Positions 52,638 through 62,091 of a stretch of DNA of 64,000 bases are shown here, piece by piece; the stretch's first letter is position 1, and every line of letters starts with the position of its first letter. Source of the stretch: DATBHW01 sp035307385 (lineage in GTDB: Bacteria > Chloroflexota > Ktedonobacteria > Ktedonobacterales > DATBGS01). Location: positions 1 to 64,000 of the forward strand of contig DATGID010000079.1 of assembly GCA_035307385.1 (NCBI GenBank). Direction: 5' to 3'. The notes below the pieces were generated by a model. That model saw nothing but the letters and a program-made list of their open reading frames with translations, did no database searches and was not told where the DNA came from. The translations under genes were made by a program, and so were the position numbers.

Positions 52638-54755
52638 ATGGATCGGAAGGCTCTTGTGGTCTGGCGGCAGCCGTTTGTTCGCGTTGCTGCCGCAGCTTTG
52701 ATCGTCTTGCTTGGGGTGGTGGGAGCAGCGCAGCTTGCCTCCTCATCTGCCCAGGCCAAAGATGACGGCTCCTGTAGGCTCGGCCCAGATGGGCAGATTC
52801 GTCACGTCATCTCCATTCAGTTCGACAACGTGCACTTCACCCGCGACAACCCCAACGTCCCCTCGGACCTGGAGCAGATGCCCAACCTGCTCAACTTTAT
52901 CGAGAGCAATGGTGTCCTGGACGACAATAACCATACCCCGCTGATCGCCCACACGGCGAACGATCTGATCACCTCCTTCACGGGCCTGTACCCCGATCAG
53001 CAAGGTATACCCGTTTCCAACAGCTACGGCGAGTTTACTGGGACGAATGACTCAAGCGTCTCATTTCAATCGGCATTCACGTATTGGACTTCCCAGACCG
53101 CCGATGGGAGCCTCAACCTGATTACGCCCTCTGGCACCAACACGCCGGCTCCCTGGGTGCCTTTTACCCGCGCTGGTTGTAACGTTGGTGGCTACTCCAC
53201 AGCCGACATGGTGCTGGAGAACCTGAAAGATATCCCCCAGTTTTTTGGGCCAAATTCTCCTGAAGCGAATGAAGCGACTACGAACCCTACACAGGCAGCC
53301 ATTGATTTTGAGGGTGTGAGTGTCCATTGTGCCAAGGGATCGGACCTTTGTTCCAGCGCGCATGATGGCGTGTCGGACCCTCTCCCCGGCGAACCTGGAG
53401 GCTATGTTGGGTATAATGGACTCTTTGGCGATAAGGTTGTCGCCCCGCAGATCAGCTCCACCGGCGTCGTGCTCGACCTGAACGGCAATCCGATACACGG
53501 CGTTAATGGCTTCAATCCGTCAGCCTCGCAATCGTTGGGCTATGTGGCGGCCATGCAAGAGCATGGTGTACCGGTGACCTATGCTTATATCTCTGATGCG
53601 CATGATAACCATGCAAACGGAGGCACCTTTGGTCCCGGGGAGGCTGGCTATGTGGCGCAGCTGAAAGCCTATGACCAGGCGTTTGGAGCGTTCTTTGCCC
53701 GTCTTGCTAAGGATGGCATCAACCAGAGCAACACGCTGTTCATCTTCTCGGCAGACGAAAACGACCATTTTGTCGGTGGCGCGCCCAGCCCGACCAACTG
53801 CGACGGCGTGACGGTTCCCTGCACCTATAGCCAGATTGGCGAAGAGGATGGCAATCTGAGTGGCTTGCTCCAGGATGAGTTTAACAACACCACGCCTTTC
53901 AAAGTACACTCCGATTCGGCGCCTAACTTCTATATCATCGGCAACCCCAGCCAGACCAGTTCGACCACCCGCACCCTGGAGCGTGATGTGGGCGGATTGA
54001 CTGTGCCCAACCTGCTGACCGGCCAGACCATCCCCCTCACCAATGCCCTGGCAGATCAGACGGAAATGAATCTGCTGCATATGATGGTGACGGCAGACCC
54101 GGCGCGGAATCCCAATTTCACGCTCTTTGCCAATCCCGACTACTTCCTCTTTGCCTCCGGGAGTTGCTCGCCTGTTGCATCCTGCGTTACTTTAGAAGGC
54201 CCCACCGGTTTCGCCTGGAACCATGGTGATGTCAGCCCAGACATCAACACCACCTGGCTGGGCATGGTTGGCCCGGGCGTTCGTCATCTGGGGGTGACCA
54301 ATCAAGTATGGTCGGATCATACGGATATTCGCCCGACGATGATGGCGCTGCTGCACCTGAAGGACGACTATGCCCATGATGGGCGTGTCCTCTTCGAGTT
54401 CATGAACTCCGATGCGCTTCCGGATAGCCTGCGTGATGATGCTGATGTGCTGAGCCTGCTGGCTCAGGTCTACAAAGAGATCAATGCTCCGGTCAATGAT
54501 CTGGGCCTTGACAGCTTGAAGATTTCAACGGTCGCGCTGGAAAGCAACGCTGCCAACGACAGCACATACAGCAATCTGGAGAGCCAGCTTGCCACCTTTA
54601 CCACGCAGCGCAATCACCTGGCGTCTCAAATGATTTCGATGCTCGAAGGCGCCGCCTTCAAGGGGCATGGGATCAACGAGCACCAGGCGCTTCAGTTGAT
54701 TTTCCAGTCGGAGCAACTGCTGAATCAGGTTTTCAGTCTGGCGCAAAGCCTGTAG
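52638..54755 (+). CDS. Secreted alkaline-phosphatase-superfamily phosphoesterase
   Basis: 705 residues with a signal peptide (RVAAAALIVLLGVVGAAQLA, then SSSAQA). Alkaline-phosphatase-fold features: VISIQFDNVHF at the start of the fold, HTANDLITSFTGLYPDQQG with the probable nucleophile Thr, SADENDHF, WNHGDV and SDHTDIRPT as metal-ligand segments. It probably releases phosphate from extracellular esters or cleaves phosphodiesters. ATG 52638 follows GAAGGAGA at 6 nt. The candidate Pho box upstream suggests induction by phosphate starvation. A terminator follows at 54797. Confidence 0.87.
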   Translation: MDRKALVVWRQPFVRVAAAALIVLLGVVGAAQLASSSAQAKDDGSCRLGPDGQIRHVISIQFDNVHFTRDNPNVPSDLEQMPNLLNFIESNGVLDDNNHTPLIAHTANDLITSFTGLYPDQQGIPVSNSYGEFTGTNDSSVSFQSAFTYWTSQTADGSLNLITPSGTNTPAPWVPFTRAGCNVGGYSTADMVLENLKDIPQFFGPNSPEANEATTNPTQAAIDFEGVSVHCAKGSDLCSSAHDGVSDPLPGEPGGYVGYNGLFGDKVVAPQISSTGVVLDLNGNPIHGVNGFNPSASQSLGYVAAMQEHGVPVTYAYISDAHDNHANGGTFGPGEAGYVAQLKAYDQAFGAFFARLAKDGINQSNTLFIFSADENDHFVGGAPSPTNCDGVTVPCTYSQIGEEDGNLSGLLQDEFNNTTPFKVHSDSAPNFYIIGNPSQTSSTTRTLERDVGGLTVPNLLTGQTIPLTNALADQTEMNLLHMMVTADPARNPNFTLFANPDYFLFASGSCSPVASCVTLEGPTGFAWNHGDVSPDINTTWLGMVGPGVRHLGVTNQVWSDHTDIRPTMMALLHLKDDYAHDGRVLFEFMNSDALPDSLRDDADVLSLLAQVYKEINAPVNDLGLDSLKISTVALESNAANDSTYSNLESQLATFTTQRNHLASQMISMLEGAAFKGHGINEHQALQLIFQSEQLLNQVFSLAQSL

Positions 54756-54796
54756 GTATTGGTTCTTTCCCCAGCCTGGGGCAGCATCACGCGGCA

Positions 54797-54829
54797 AAGC
54801 AGGGTCGGGCACATTGCCCGACCCTGCTT
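54797..54829 (+). terminator. Terminator of the phosphatase gene
   Basis: Perfect 15-bp stem (54797-54811 with 54815-54829), CAT loop, followed by a T-containing stretch, 41 bp after the stop. Confidence 0.8.
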
Positions 54830-55014
54830 GCTTTGTTGGCGTAGGCAGGCGCATAATATCCTTTCAGAATGAGTTTTTTCGTGATTGTTTTCCTCCGACG
54901 TTCGTTCTCCTATAGAGGGCTGTTGAAACCCAGCCGATGAGGCTGACCAGTATTGGCCCTCTGGGCTAGAGAGGCTGCGGCGCCGGGCATGGAAAAGCAT
55001 GCCTGGGCAGTATC

Positions 55015-55704
55015 ATGAGTCGATCAACTGCATACCAATTTACCTGTGCCTGCGGCACCAGCTTTACCACCCCGGTCTACGAGGCGGTGAATGTTACGCT
55101 TGAGCCACAGTTGCTCTATACCTTGCTGGCGGGATTGCTGAATGTGGCGACCTGCCCGAACTGCGGCAGGCGCGCAGCTATTGCCCGACCATTTCTCTAT
55201 CATGATGTGGCGCGTGGCCTGTTTGCCTATGTGCATCCCCGCGCTGACCTGCCGGAAGAACAGCGAGAACGTTTGCTTCAGCAGTTGCGGCGGGCGTATG
55301 CCGTCGCCGTGGAGCAGAGTGTGGCGCTCCAGCGGCAGAACCCGCCTGCCTCCGCTGGCGGTGATGCTGCGGGAGACGATGAGGACGAGGCGCTGGAACT
55401 GTTCGCCGAAGATGCGGCGTCGAACGATGCGCCGCCGCTTCAGGTGATCTTTGGGGCGGACCAACTGTGCGAGTTGATCAGCAGCTTGCTTTCGCCGGAA
55501 GAGCGTCTGGGAAAGCTGGCATTGAGTGGTAAGGGCAAGCAAGAGGGCGAGCGCCAGCGCTTGCTCACCATTGCGAGCGAGATGGCCCGCCAGATGAACT
55601 GCCAGGTGGAAATTGAGGATGAGCCAGATGAATACACGGTCTGGCTCTATGGGCCGCGCCGGGCGATTGGCGCGATTATGCGCGAACTTGCGCCCCGGCA
55701 ATGA
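55015..55704 (+). CDS. CpXC-domain protein
   Basis: 229 residues. The N-terminus FTCACGTSFTTPVYEAVN and ATCPNCGRR give the CpXC domain, a small zinc-binding fold with two Cys pairs, of unknown function. An acidic linker (about 115-140) precedes a C-terminal region. ATG 55015 lacks a good ribosome-binding site, so the start is tentative. The next gene begins 39 bp later and is likely co-transcribed. Confidence 0.78.
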   Translation: MSRSTAYQFTCACGTSFTTPVYEAVNVTLEPQLLYTLLAGLLNVATCPNCGRRAAIARPFLYHDVARGLFAYVHPRADLPEEQRERLLQQLRRAYAVAVEQSVALQRQNPPASAGGDAAGDDEDEALELFAEDAASNDAPPLQVIFGADQLCELISSLLSPEERLGKLALSGKGKQEGERQRLLTIASEMARQMNCQVEIEDEPDEYTVWLYGPRRAIGAIMRELAPRQ

Positions 55705-55743
55705 CGGGCTGCTGTTGTTTGTTTTTAAGGAGTGACGCTGCGG

Positions 55744-57186
55744 ATGGTTGAATCACGTACTGTCTCGTTGGCCCAGCAAGAGGGAAAGTCTCCGTCGCGC
55801 TGGCAGCGAACGTTCTCAGACCTGTTGGCGGGCAGAGGTTGGGTGAGCCTGCTTCCCATCCTCTTGATGTGTGGTTTGCTGATTGGCGGCAGTTCTTTCG
55901 TCTATTTCTTGCCCTATACTGATGTTGCCAAGTACCAGTGCTATGCCTTTGCCTTCTGGCATGGTGGGTCCAACTATCCAGCCGACACTTCTTGCGATTT
56001 TATTCAGAGCTACGCCTCGCTGGCCCCGTTTCACACGCTGCCGCGCGAGTATCCCGTGCTGTCGCTGATTCCATTTTCGCTGACGCTGCTGACGCCTTGG
56101 AGCTGGTTTGAAGTGGGCTTTGCCGTTTGGATGGCGCTGGCGGCTGCTGGCCTCTACTGGTATCTTGGGCGCGTTGGCCCGCGCGGCGCGTCGCTGGCGT
56201 TTGCCGCGTATATGCTGCTCGGCGCGTGGGGTACAGGGGTCAGCCGCTTTGATCTGGTTCCGGCGGCCTTTACCCTGTTCTGCCTGGTGGCTGCGGTGCG
56301 CGGGCGCTTCGTCTGGGCGTATCTCCTGCTGGCAATTGCCGTGATGCTCAAACTCTATCCGCTGCCGCTGCTCTTGCCGCTCTTTCTGGCCGAGCAGCGC
56401 GCCAGCAAGAGGCCGCTGCTCCATTGGAAACGGCTGCTGGGCGTGGGCACGTTCGCGGCGACATGCGCGGGCGTGTTTCTGGCCTCGCTGCTGGTCAGCG
56501 TTCAGGGCGCGTTTGCTCCCCTGGATTATTTTACCTACCGGCCTGTGCAGATCGAGTCGGTTCCGGCGAGCCTCATGTGGGTCGGATCGCTCTTAGGCCA
56601 CCCCATTTGTTCGGCGTTTCAGTTTGGCTCGCTCAACGTCTACGATAACATCCAGAGCAGTTGCGCGACCTATTCTGCCCCGCCGCCTGGCCCGATGACG
56701 AGCCTGCTTTCGCCGCTGTTTCTGCTCCTGCTGGTTGCCGGGGTACTCTGCGTGGCCTGGTTGCAGTGGCGTGGCAAGCTATCGCTGAAACAAGCATTTG
56801 TGGCGATCTTGCTGGTTATCATCCTGACGGGCAAGGTCTTCAGCCCGCAGTATTTTATCTGGCTGGCCCCGCTGGTGGCCTATGTGGTCGGGCTGGAAGA
56901 CCTGTTCTGGTTCGCTGCCTGGTGTCTCATTTCGCTGCTGACGACGGTGATTTATCCCTATCTGTACGGGGTCAAACCCTATATCACCGAAGCGCCTTCT
57001 GTTCCGGCGTTTTATCCGGCGATTGCCTATCGCAATCTGTTGCTGGCGCTGGTGGTCATCGCCTATCTCTTTGATGTGTTCCATCTGCGCAGCCGCTCAG
57101 CAAAGAAGATTGCCGCGCCGCCAGAAACAGAGGAAGCCGTCAAAGCTGAAATCCCCCAGGAAGTCAAGACAGCGGTTGGCTCATAA
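55744..57186 (+). CDS. GT87/DUF2029-type integral membrane glycosyltransferase
   Basis: 480 residues with about ten membrane segments. The extracytoplasmic loop after the first segment is FLPYTDVAKYQCYAFAFWHGG, which holds the Asp expected in polyprenol-phosphate-sugar-dependent transferases of the GT-C fold. SRFDLVPAAFTLFCL and FSPQYFIWLAP are family landmarks. It probably uses polyprenol-phosphate mannose or a similar donor to extend a glycolipid. ATG 55744 is 11 nt after TAAGGAG. Together with the MptB-like protein at 62074 it could elaborate the inositol lipids made at 41-47 kb. Confidence 0.83.
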   Translation: MVESRTVSLAQQEGKSPSRWQRTFSDLLAGRGWVSLLPILLMCGLLIGGSSFVYFLPYTDVAKYQCYAFAFWHGGSNYPADTSCDFIQSYASLAPFHTLPREYPVLSLIPFSLTLLTPWSWFEVGFAVWMALAAAGLYWYLGRVGPRGASLAFAAYMLLGAWGTGVSRFDLVPAAFTLFCLVAAVRGRFVWAYLLLAIAVMLKLYPLPLLLPLFLAEQRASKRPLLHWKRLLGVGTFAATCAGVFLASLLVSVQGAFAPLDYFTYRPVQIESVPASLMWVGSLLGHPICSAFQFGSLNVYDNIQSSCATYSAPPPGPMTSLLSPLFLLLLVAGVLCVAWLQWRGKLSLKQAFVAILLVIILTGKVFSPQYFIWLAPLVAYVVGLEDLFWFAAWCLISLLTTVIYPYLYGVKPYITEAPSVPAFYPAIAYRNLLLALVVIAYLFDVFHLRSRSAKKIAAPPETEEAVKAEIPQEVKTAVGS

Positions 57187-57215
57187 AGCAATCTGGTTGC
57201 CGAAACGGTTGAGAG

Positions 57216-57256
57216 AAGACCTGAACCCCTGATGCTTTATCAGGGGTTCAGGTCTT
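57216..57256. terminator. Bidirectional terminator overlapping the purC stop
   Basis: Perfect 18-bp stem (57216-57233 with 57239-57256), GCTTT loop. The right arm contains the last five codons and the stop of purC (57240-57242), so the terminator is partly coding. Confidence 0.8.
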
Positions 57257-58133
57257 CGCCTGTCAGCCATTGCAACGCCTCGCGGTAGCGCTGCGCGGTG
57301 CCTTCGATCACGTCGGCGGGCAGCGTGGGCGCTGGCGGCTGTTTGTTCCAGCCGACCTGTTCCAGATAGTCGCGCACAAACTGCTTGTCGAAGCCTGGCG
57401 GTGTCTGGCCGGGTGTGTAATCGCCAACGGCCCAGAAGCGCGACGAGTCGGGCGTCAGCAGTTCGTCGATCAGCAGCAGTTGGTGGTTAAGCAGCCCAAA
57501 CTCCATCTTCGTGTCGGCAATGATGATACCGCGGTCCAGGGCCAGTTTGGCGGCATAGTCGTAGATTGCCAGGCTGGCATCCGCCAGTTCCTGCCCTAAC
57601 TCTTCGCCCAGGTGATTTTTCATCTCCTCCAGGGTGATGGTCTGGTCGTGTCCCTGCTCCGCTTTGGTAGAGGGGGTGAAAATCGGTTCGGCTAGCTGCT
57701 CGGCCTCGCGCAGCCCGCGGGGCAGGCGAATGCCGGAAACCATCCCCGTCTGCTGATAATCCTTCCAGGCTGAACCGGCCAGATACCCGCGCACCACGCA
57801 CTCGAAATTGAGCCGATGCGCTTTCTTGATGAGCATCGAGCGCCCGGCCAGTTGGCTGCGAAACCGCTGCGCCTCGGACGGGTAGTCGTTGGGGTTGGTG
57901 CTGATGACATGGTTCGGTATCAGGTGTTCGGTTTCATGGAACCAGAACGCCGATAGTCTGGTCAAGACCTGTCCTTTGCCGGGGATGCCATCGGGCAAGA
58001 CGACATCAAACGCCGAAAGGCGATCGGTGGTGACCATCAAGAGATGCTCACCCAGGTCATAGGTATCGCGGACTTTGCCCTTGCTGAAGAGTTTCAAGGG
58101 CAACTGGCTGTTGAGTAGGATATTTGGCTGCAT
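57240..58133 (-). CDS. purC: Phosphoribosylaminoimidazole-succinocarboxamide synthase
   Basis: Purine biosynthesis step 7: joins CAIR and aspartate with ATP to give SAICAR. The N-terminus has KGKVRDTYDLG (phosphate-binding), TTDRLSAFDVV and ECVVRGYLAGS; IADTKMEFG and IDELLTPDSSRFW are also intact. Length 297, the long bacterial/yeast type. Start ATG 58133; the ribosome-binding site is weak. It has its own promoter (58169-58177). No other pur gene is in the window. It is convergent with the membrane glycosyltransferase. Confidence 0.95.
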   Translation of the reverse strand: MQPNILLNSQLPLKLFSKGKVRDTYDLGEHLLMVTTDRLSAFDVVLPDGIPGKGQVLTRLSAFWFHETEHLIPNHVISTNPNDYPSEAQRFRSQLAGRSMLIKKAHRLNFECVVRGYLAGSAWKDYQQTGMVSGIRLPRGLREAEQLAEPIFTPSTKAEQGHDQTITLEEMKNHLGEELGQELADASLAIYDYAAKLALDRGIIIADTKMEFGLLNHQLLLIDELLTPDSSRFWAVGDYTPGQTPPGFDKQFVRDYLEQVGWNKQPPAPTLPADVIEGTAQRYREALQWLTGEDLNP

Positions 58134-58168
58134 TGCTTTCCATTCCTCTCGCGCAAAGGGCTACGGCT

Positions 58169-58177
58169 ATTGTAGCA
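58169..58177 (-). promoter_or_regulatory. Extended -10 promoter of purC
   Basis: TGC-TACAAT on the minus strand, about 36 nt before the purC ATG. The same extended -10 sequence occurs at 63841-63849. Confidence 0.5.
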
Positions 58178-58216
58178 TTCTTCTGGGCTGGGCAGAATGT
58201 GGTTATGCAAGAACGG

Positions 58217-58245
58217 TTGCGCTCCGCTGCTTGACCTGCTATACT
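58217..58245 (+). promoter_or_regulatory. Promoter of the J-domain gene
   Basis: TTGCGC at 58217-58222, a 17-bp spacer and TATACT at 58240-58245, divergent from purC. Leader about 130 nt. Confidence 0.65.
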
Positions 58246-58378
58246 CATGGCATCTGGAAGCGTCAGCGCCCACCAGGAAATGTCTATCGGTGGACTAGTC
58301 GAGTATGGACCGTTTTTTGCCATCTTTGGTGTCTTTGTTGGTTCGGTCAGGTTCTCTGGTCCGTAAGGAAGCCAAACA

Positions 58379-59113
58379 ATGGCGGGAATGCCACGGCCCG
58401 ATTACTACAAAATCTTGCAGGTTGACCCTCTCGCTGAAGAAGAAGTTGTTGAAGCCGCGTATCGTCGGTTAGCCCGTAAATATCATCCCGATGTGTATGC
58501 CGGCCCGGATGCTTCCGAGCGCATGCGTGAACTCAATCTTGCCTACAGCGTCATTGGCGATGCTGCCCAACGTCTGGCGTATGACAACGCCCGCCAGCGC
58601 GAGGCTGCGCGTGCCGAGGCGCAGGCGGCGCTGACCCAGCAGAGCAGCATGGCCCGCCGCACCACAACGGGACGCCAGCGTGCCGTAAGCGCGGCCACCA
58701 TCAGCCAATACGCTGCTGCACCGCCGAACGAAGGCGCACGCCTTCGTTCCAAAGAAGCGGCGCTGAGACGTATGCAGAGCAAGGTCCCCAGCGTCAAGGT
58801 TTCCACGGGAGACTGGCCTGCCATCACACCCACCACCGGCAAATTGCCGGTAACCCCGGCATTTGTCTATCGTCGCCCTCTCTCGATGATTGTCTTTGAA
58901 GAACTGCGCAACCTGGGGCAAGGCATCCTGGTGATTGGCTTGATAGGATATCCAATCGCGGTTGCCCTCTGCTGGTTCCCCTTGCAGTCGGTCTGGGCGG
59001 GCCTGCATATCAGCCAGCATCGGGCGCTCGCCTTCACGCTGGCGCTGCTCTTGCTGCCGATGCTGGCTCTCTGCTGGTGGTTTGGCCGCCGCATTCGCCG
59101 CGAACGGTTATAG
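58379..59113 (+). CDS. J-domain membrane protein
   Basis: 244 residues. An N-terminal J domain (about 6-70, YRRLARKYHPDV with the HPD motif that stimulates DnaK ATPase) is followed by an Ala/Gln/Arg-rich linker and two hydrophobic segments (about 175-200 and 215-238) with an Arg-rich end. No zinc or substrate-binding domain, so it is a type III J protein that probably recruits DnaK to the membrane. ATG 58379 follows AAGGAA. The 3' end nearly meets the convergent serA (4-bp gap). Confidence 0.88.
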   Translation: MAGMPRPDYYKILQVDPLAEEEVVEAAYRRLARKYHPDVYAGPDASERMRELNLAYSVIGDAAQRLAYDNARQREAARAEAQAALTQQSSMARRTTTGRQRAVSAATISQYAAAPPNEGARLRSKEAALRRMQSKVPSVKVSTGDWPAITPTTGKLPVTPAFVYRRPLSMIVFEELRNLGQGILVIGLIGYPIAVALCWFPLQSVWAGLHISQHRALAFTLALLLLPMLALCWWFGRRIRRERL

Positions 59114-59117
59114 ACCG

Positions 59118-60746
59118 CTACAGCTTGACCATCGTCAGGTCAGAAATGTCCTCCGTGGCGCGTACCTGATCGAGCGCCCAGTCCGGCACGGCATCATCCA
59201 CCGACAACACCATCAGCGCCCGTCCACGGCTCCGGCGCGCGCCGCGCTCCGTGCCCAGTGGGCCAACATCCATATCGCGGATATTGACGCCCGCGTTGCC
59301 CAGAATGGTGCCCACGCGGCCAATCATCCCCGGGCGGTCCAGGTTGCGGCAGATCAGGATGTAGCCATAGGGCGCGAAATCCGTCGCGTAGCCATCCACG
59401 CGCACGATGCGCTCTTCGTCCCAGGTAATGGTTCCGGCAAGCGAATGCTCTGTGCCGTCCTGCACGCGCAGCATCACCAGATTGGCGTAATGTTCGGGCG
59501 CGGTGCTGGTGCGCTCCGTTACTTCCAATCCCCATTGTTTGGCGATGTTGGGCGCGTTGACCATGTTGACGTGTGCGTCCGAGATCGATTCCAGCAGTCC
59601 TTTGATGAGTGCGACCTTGAGCGGGCGCAGGTCCAACGAGGCAATGCCGCCGCTGAACGACAACTCCACTTGATGCAACGGACCGGGATGAAGCTGCGTA
59701 TAGAGCCGCCCCATTTTTTCGACCAGCCCCATATAGGGCTGGAGCGCTTGCAGCGTTTCAGGCAGGATGAGCGGCGCGTTGACCGCGCCGCGCGCCGGAC
59801 CGCTGCGCAGCACCGAGACGACCTGCTCGGCGACATCCAGGGCAACCATCACCTGCGCCTCTTCCGTGGAAGCGCCCAGGTGCGGCGTGACGATGACGCG
59901 CGGATGAGATAAAAGTTCGGTCAGCGCCGGGTCTTTGCCGGGCGGTTCGCTGCTGAAGACATCCAGCGCGGCCCCCGCCAGGCGATCTTCCTTGAGCGCC
60001 GCCAGCAGCGCGGCTTCCTCGATGATGCCGCCGCGCGCGCAGTTGACCACCCGCGCCTGCGGCTTCATCAGCCGCAGTTCGCGCTCGCCGATCAGCCCCT
60101 TGGTGGAGGCGGTCAGCGAGCTATGAATGGTGACGAAATCTGCCTGAGCCAGCAGTTCATCCATCGAGAGCAGTTCCACGCCCAGCGAGCGGGCCAGATC
60201 GGGCGAGGCAAAGGGATCGGTGGCGATGACGTGCATCTCCAGGCCCTTAGCCCGTCGCGCAACCTCCGCGCCGACTTTGCCCAATCCCACGATGCCAAGC
60301 GTCTTGTGGCGAATCTCGACGCCCAGATAGCGGCTGCGCTCCCAGCGCCCATCTTTGAGCGAAGCGTTGGCCGAGGGAATATGGCGCGCCATCGCCAGCA
60401 GCATGGCGATGGCGTGTTCCGCCGCCGCGACGATATTGCCGGTTGGGGAGTTGACCACCAGGATGCCCGCGTTGGTGGCAGCCTCCAGGTCAATGTTGTC
60501 GACGCCCACGCCCGCCCGCGCGATGACACGCAGTTGCTTGCCAGCGGCGATGATGGGCGCGGTGACTTTGGTTTCGCTGCGCACCACCAGCGCAGTGTAG
60601 TCGCCAAGCGCGGCCATCAACTGCTCTGGCGTCAAGCCGATGCGCTCATCGACCTGCAACTGCTCCTGCCGCAGATAGTCCAGACCCTCGCGGGCGATGC
60701 GATCAGCGACCAGCACGCGGGCCGTCGGTTGTTCCTGTTCGGTCAT
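59118..60746 (-). CDS. serA: D-3-phosphoglycerate dehydrogenase (long form)
   Basis: First step of phosphorylated serine synthesis: 3-phosphoglycerate + NAD to 3-phosphohydroxypyruvate. Domain order: substrate-binding and Rossmann part (RAGVGVDN, GLGKVGAEVA, the catalytic His in TPHLGASTEE), then the allosteric substrate-binding (ASB) region, then a C-terminal ACT domain (ICRNLDRPGMIGRVG) that senses serine. 542 residues, as in the long bacterial type. ATG 60746 follows GGGAGA. The aminotransferase gene lies 18 bp upstream, so they form an operon. Confidence 0.95.
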   Translation of the reverse strand: MTEQEQPTARVLVADRIAREGLDYLRQEQLQVDERIGLTPEQLMAALGDYTALVVRSETKVTAPIIAAGKQLRVIARAGVGVDNIDLEAATNAGILVVNSPTGNIVAAAEHAIAMLLAMARHIPSANASLKDGRWERSRYLGVEIRHKTLGIVGLGKVGAEVARRAKGLEMHVIATDPFASPDLARSLGVELLSMDELLAQADFVTIHSSLTASTKGLIGERELRLMKPQARVVNCARGGIIEEAALLAALKEDRLAGAALDVFSSEPPGKDPALTELLSHPRVIVTPHLGASTEEAQVMVALDVAEQVVSVLRSGPARGAVNAPLILPETLQALQPYMGLVEKMGRLYTQLHPGPLHQVELSFSGGIASLDLRPLKVALIKGLLESISDAHVNMVNAPNIAKQWGLEVTERTSTAPEHYANLVMLRVQDGTEHSLAGTITWDEERIVRVDGYATDFAPYGYILICRNLDRPGMIGRVGTILGNAGVNIRDMDVGPLGTERGARRSRGRALMVLSVDDAVPDWALDQVRATEDISDLTMVKL

Positions 60747-60764
60747 AGTGAACGTCTCCCTGCG

Positions 60765-61904
60765 CTAGCGCGGCCTGGCTGTCTCTGGAACCTGATAGCC
60801 CAGCGCGACAAGCTGCCGCTCCAGCGCGTCCATCGTGGCCGCGATGTCTGGCTCGTGGACATGGCCCAGGTGCCCGACGCGCACGATCTTGCCCTCTAAC
60901 TGCTCCTGGCCCCCCGCGATGACGACGCGCTCTTGCTCGCGCAAGCCTTTACGCAGGGTCTTGACCTCGATGCCAGCGGGGGCTTTGATGGCGGTGACGG
61001 TGTTAGAAGCATAGGCCGGGTCGGCCAGCAGTTCCAGGCCAAGCTCTCGGGCGCGGATGCGGGTCAGGTCGGCAACCGCCTGGTGGCGCGCAAAGATGGC
61101 TTCGCGGCCCTCGGCCTGCATCATCTCCAGCGAGACTTCCAACGCGAAAAAGATCGAAACGGGCGGCGTGTAAGGCGTCTGGCCTTTGTCCAGGCTGCGC
61201 TTGGCCCAGGCGAAATCCCAATACAGGCGCGGGATGCGCGCCTGCTGGTTGGCCTTCCAGGCGCGTGGGCCAACGCCGATCATCGCCAGACCCGGCGGGA
61301 CCATCCAGCCCTTCTGCGAGCCGGTAAAGACAACATCCAGGTCCCACTCGTCCATGCGCAGATCGACGCAGCTCAGCGAGCTAACGGCATCGACGGCGAT
61401 GATCACATCGGGATACTGCGCGCGAATAGCAGCGGCCAGCGTTTTGAGGTCGTTGGTGACGCCAGTGGAGGTTTCGTTATGCGTCACGATGACGCCGCGC
61501 AGGTCGGCAATCTCCGCCAGGCGGCTCAGCACTGTTTCAACGTCAGCGGCCTGGCCCAGCGGAAACTCGATGCGCGTGACGTTCGTCCCAAAGGTTTCGG
61601 CGATTTTGGCGAAGCGATTGCCGAACGCGCCAATGGTGATGGCCGCCACAGCGTCACCTGGCGAGAAAAGATTGACGACGGCAGCTTCCATTGCGCCGCT
61701 GCCAGAGGCCGGGAAGGTCAGAATATCGCCGCTGGTCTGAAAGAAATACTTGAGTTGCTCGGTGACATGGGTGATGATCGCCGCGAACTCAGGGCCGCGA
61801 TGATCGATCATCGGGCGCGCCATGGCCTGAAGCACGGCAGGCGGGACGGGGGTCGGTCCGGGGATGCGCAGGTTGATTGGATTTGTGTCAGAGGTCTGAG
61901 CCAT
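60765..61904 (-). CDS. Class V aminotransferase, probable phosphoserine or serine-glyoxylate type
   Basis: PLP-dependent aminotransferase of the alanine-glyoxylate/serine-pyruvate group. PLP Lys in FTGSQKGWMVPPG, cofactor-binding Asp in VDAVSSLSCVDLRMD. The operon with serA suggests that it supplies the phosphoserine aminotransferase step (in place of classical SerC) or connects serine with glyoxylate. ATG 61904 was chosen because AAAGGAGAGG lies 7 nt upstream; an ATG at 61925 precedes that site. About 380 residues. A promoter is at 62062-62091. Confidence 0.9.
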   Translation of the reverse strand: MAQTSDTNPINLRIPGPTPVPPAVLQAMARPMIDHRGPEFAAIITHVTEQLKYFFQTSGDILTFPASGSGAMEAAVVNLFSPGDAVAAITIGAFGNRFAKIAETFGTNVTRIEFPLGQAADVETVLSRLAEIADLRGVIVTHNETSTGVTNDLKTLAAAIRAQYPDVIIAVDAVSSLSCVDLRMDEWDLDVVFTGSQKGWMVPPGLAMIGVGPRAWKANQQARIPRLYWDFAWAKRSLDKGQTPYTPPVSIFFALEVSLEMMQAEGREAIFARHQAVADLTRIRARELGLELLADPAYASNTVTAIKAPAGIEVKTLRKGLREQERVVIAGGQEQLEGKIVRVGHLGHVHEPDIAATMDALERQLVALGYQVPETARPR

Positions 61905-62061
61905 CTCAGCCTCTCCTTTCTGCATAAGCGTTATACGTCACGCTGACGGCAGCCATCGTCTGCCGCAGCCAGAATTCAGGGGTAGCCACAGCCTTGGAGC
62001 CACTGCTGCGGATGGCCTGGAGGTATCAGATGTCTTTCTCCATTGAGAGACTTGCGCATCC

Positions 62062-62091
62062 AGTATATGCGGGCTACGTGTCCGCCGTCAA
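62062..62091 (-). promoter_or_regulatory. Promoter of the aminotransferase-serA operon
   Basis: On the minus strand: TTGACG (62086-62091), an 18-bp spacer and TATACT (62062-62067). It overlaps the end of the mannosyltransferase gene. The leader of about 150 nt includes a hairpin (CGGCAG/CTGCCG) and no recognised riboswitch. Confidence 0.6.
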
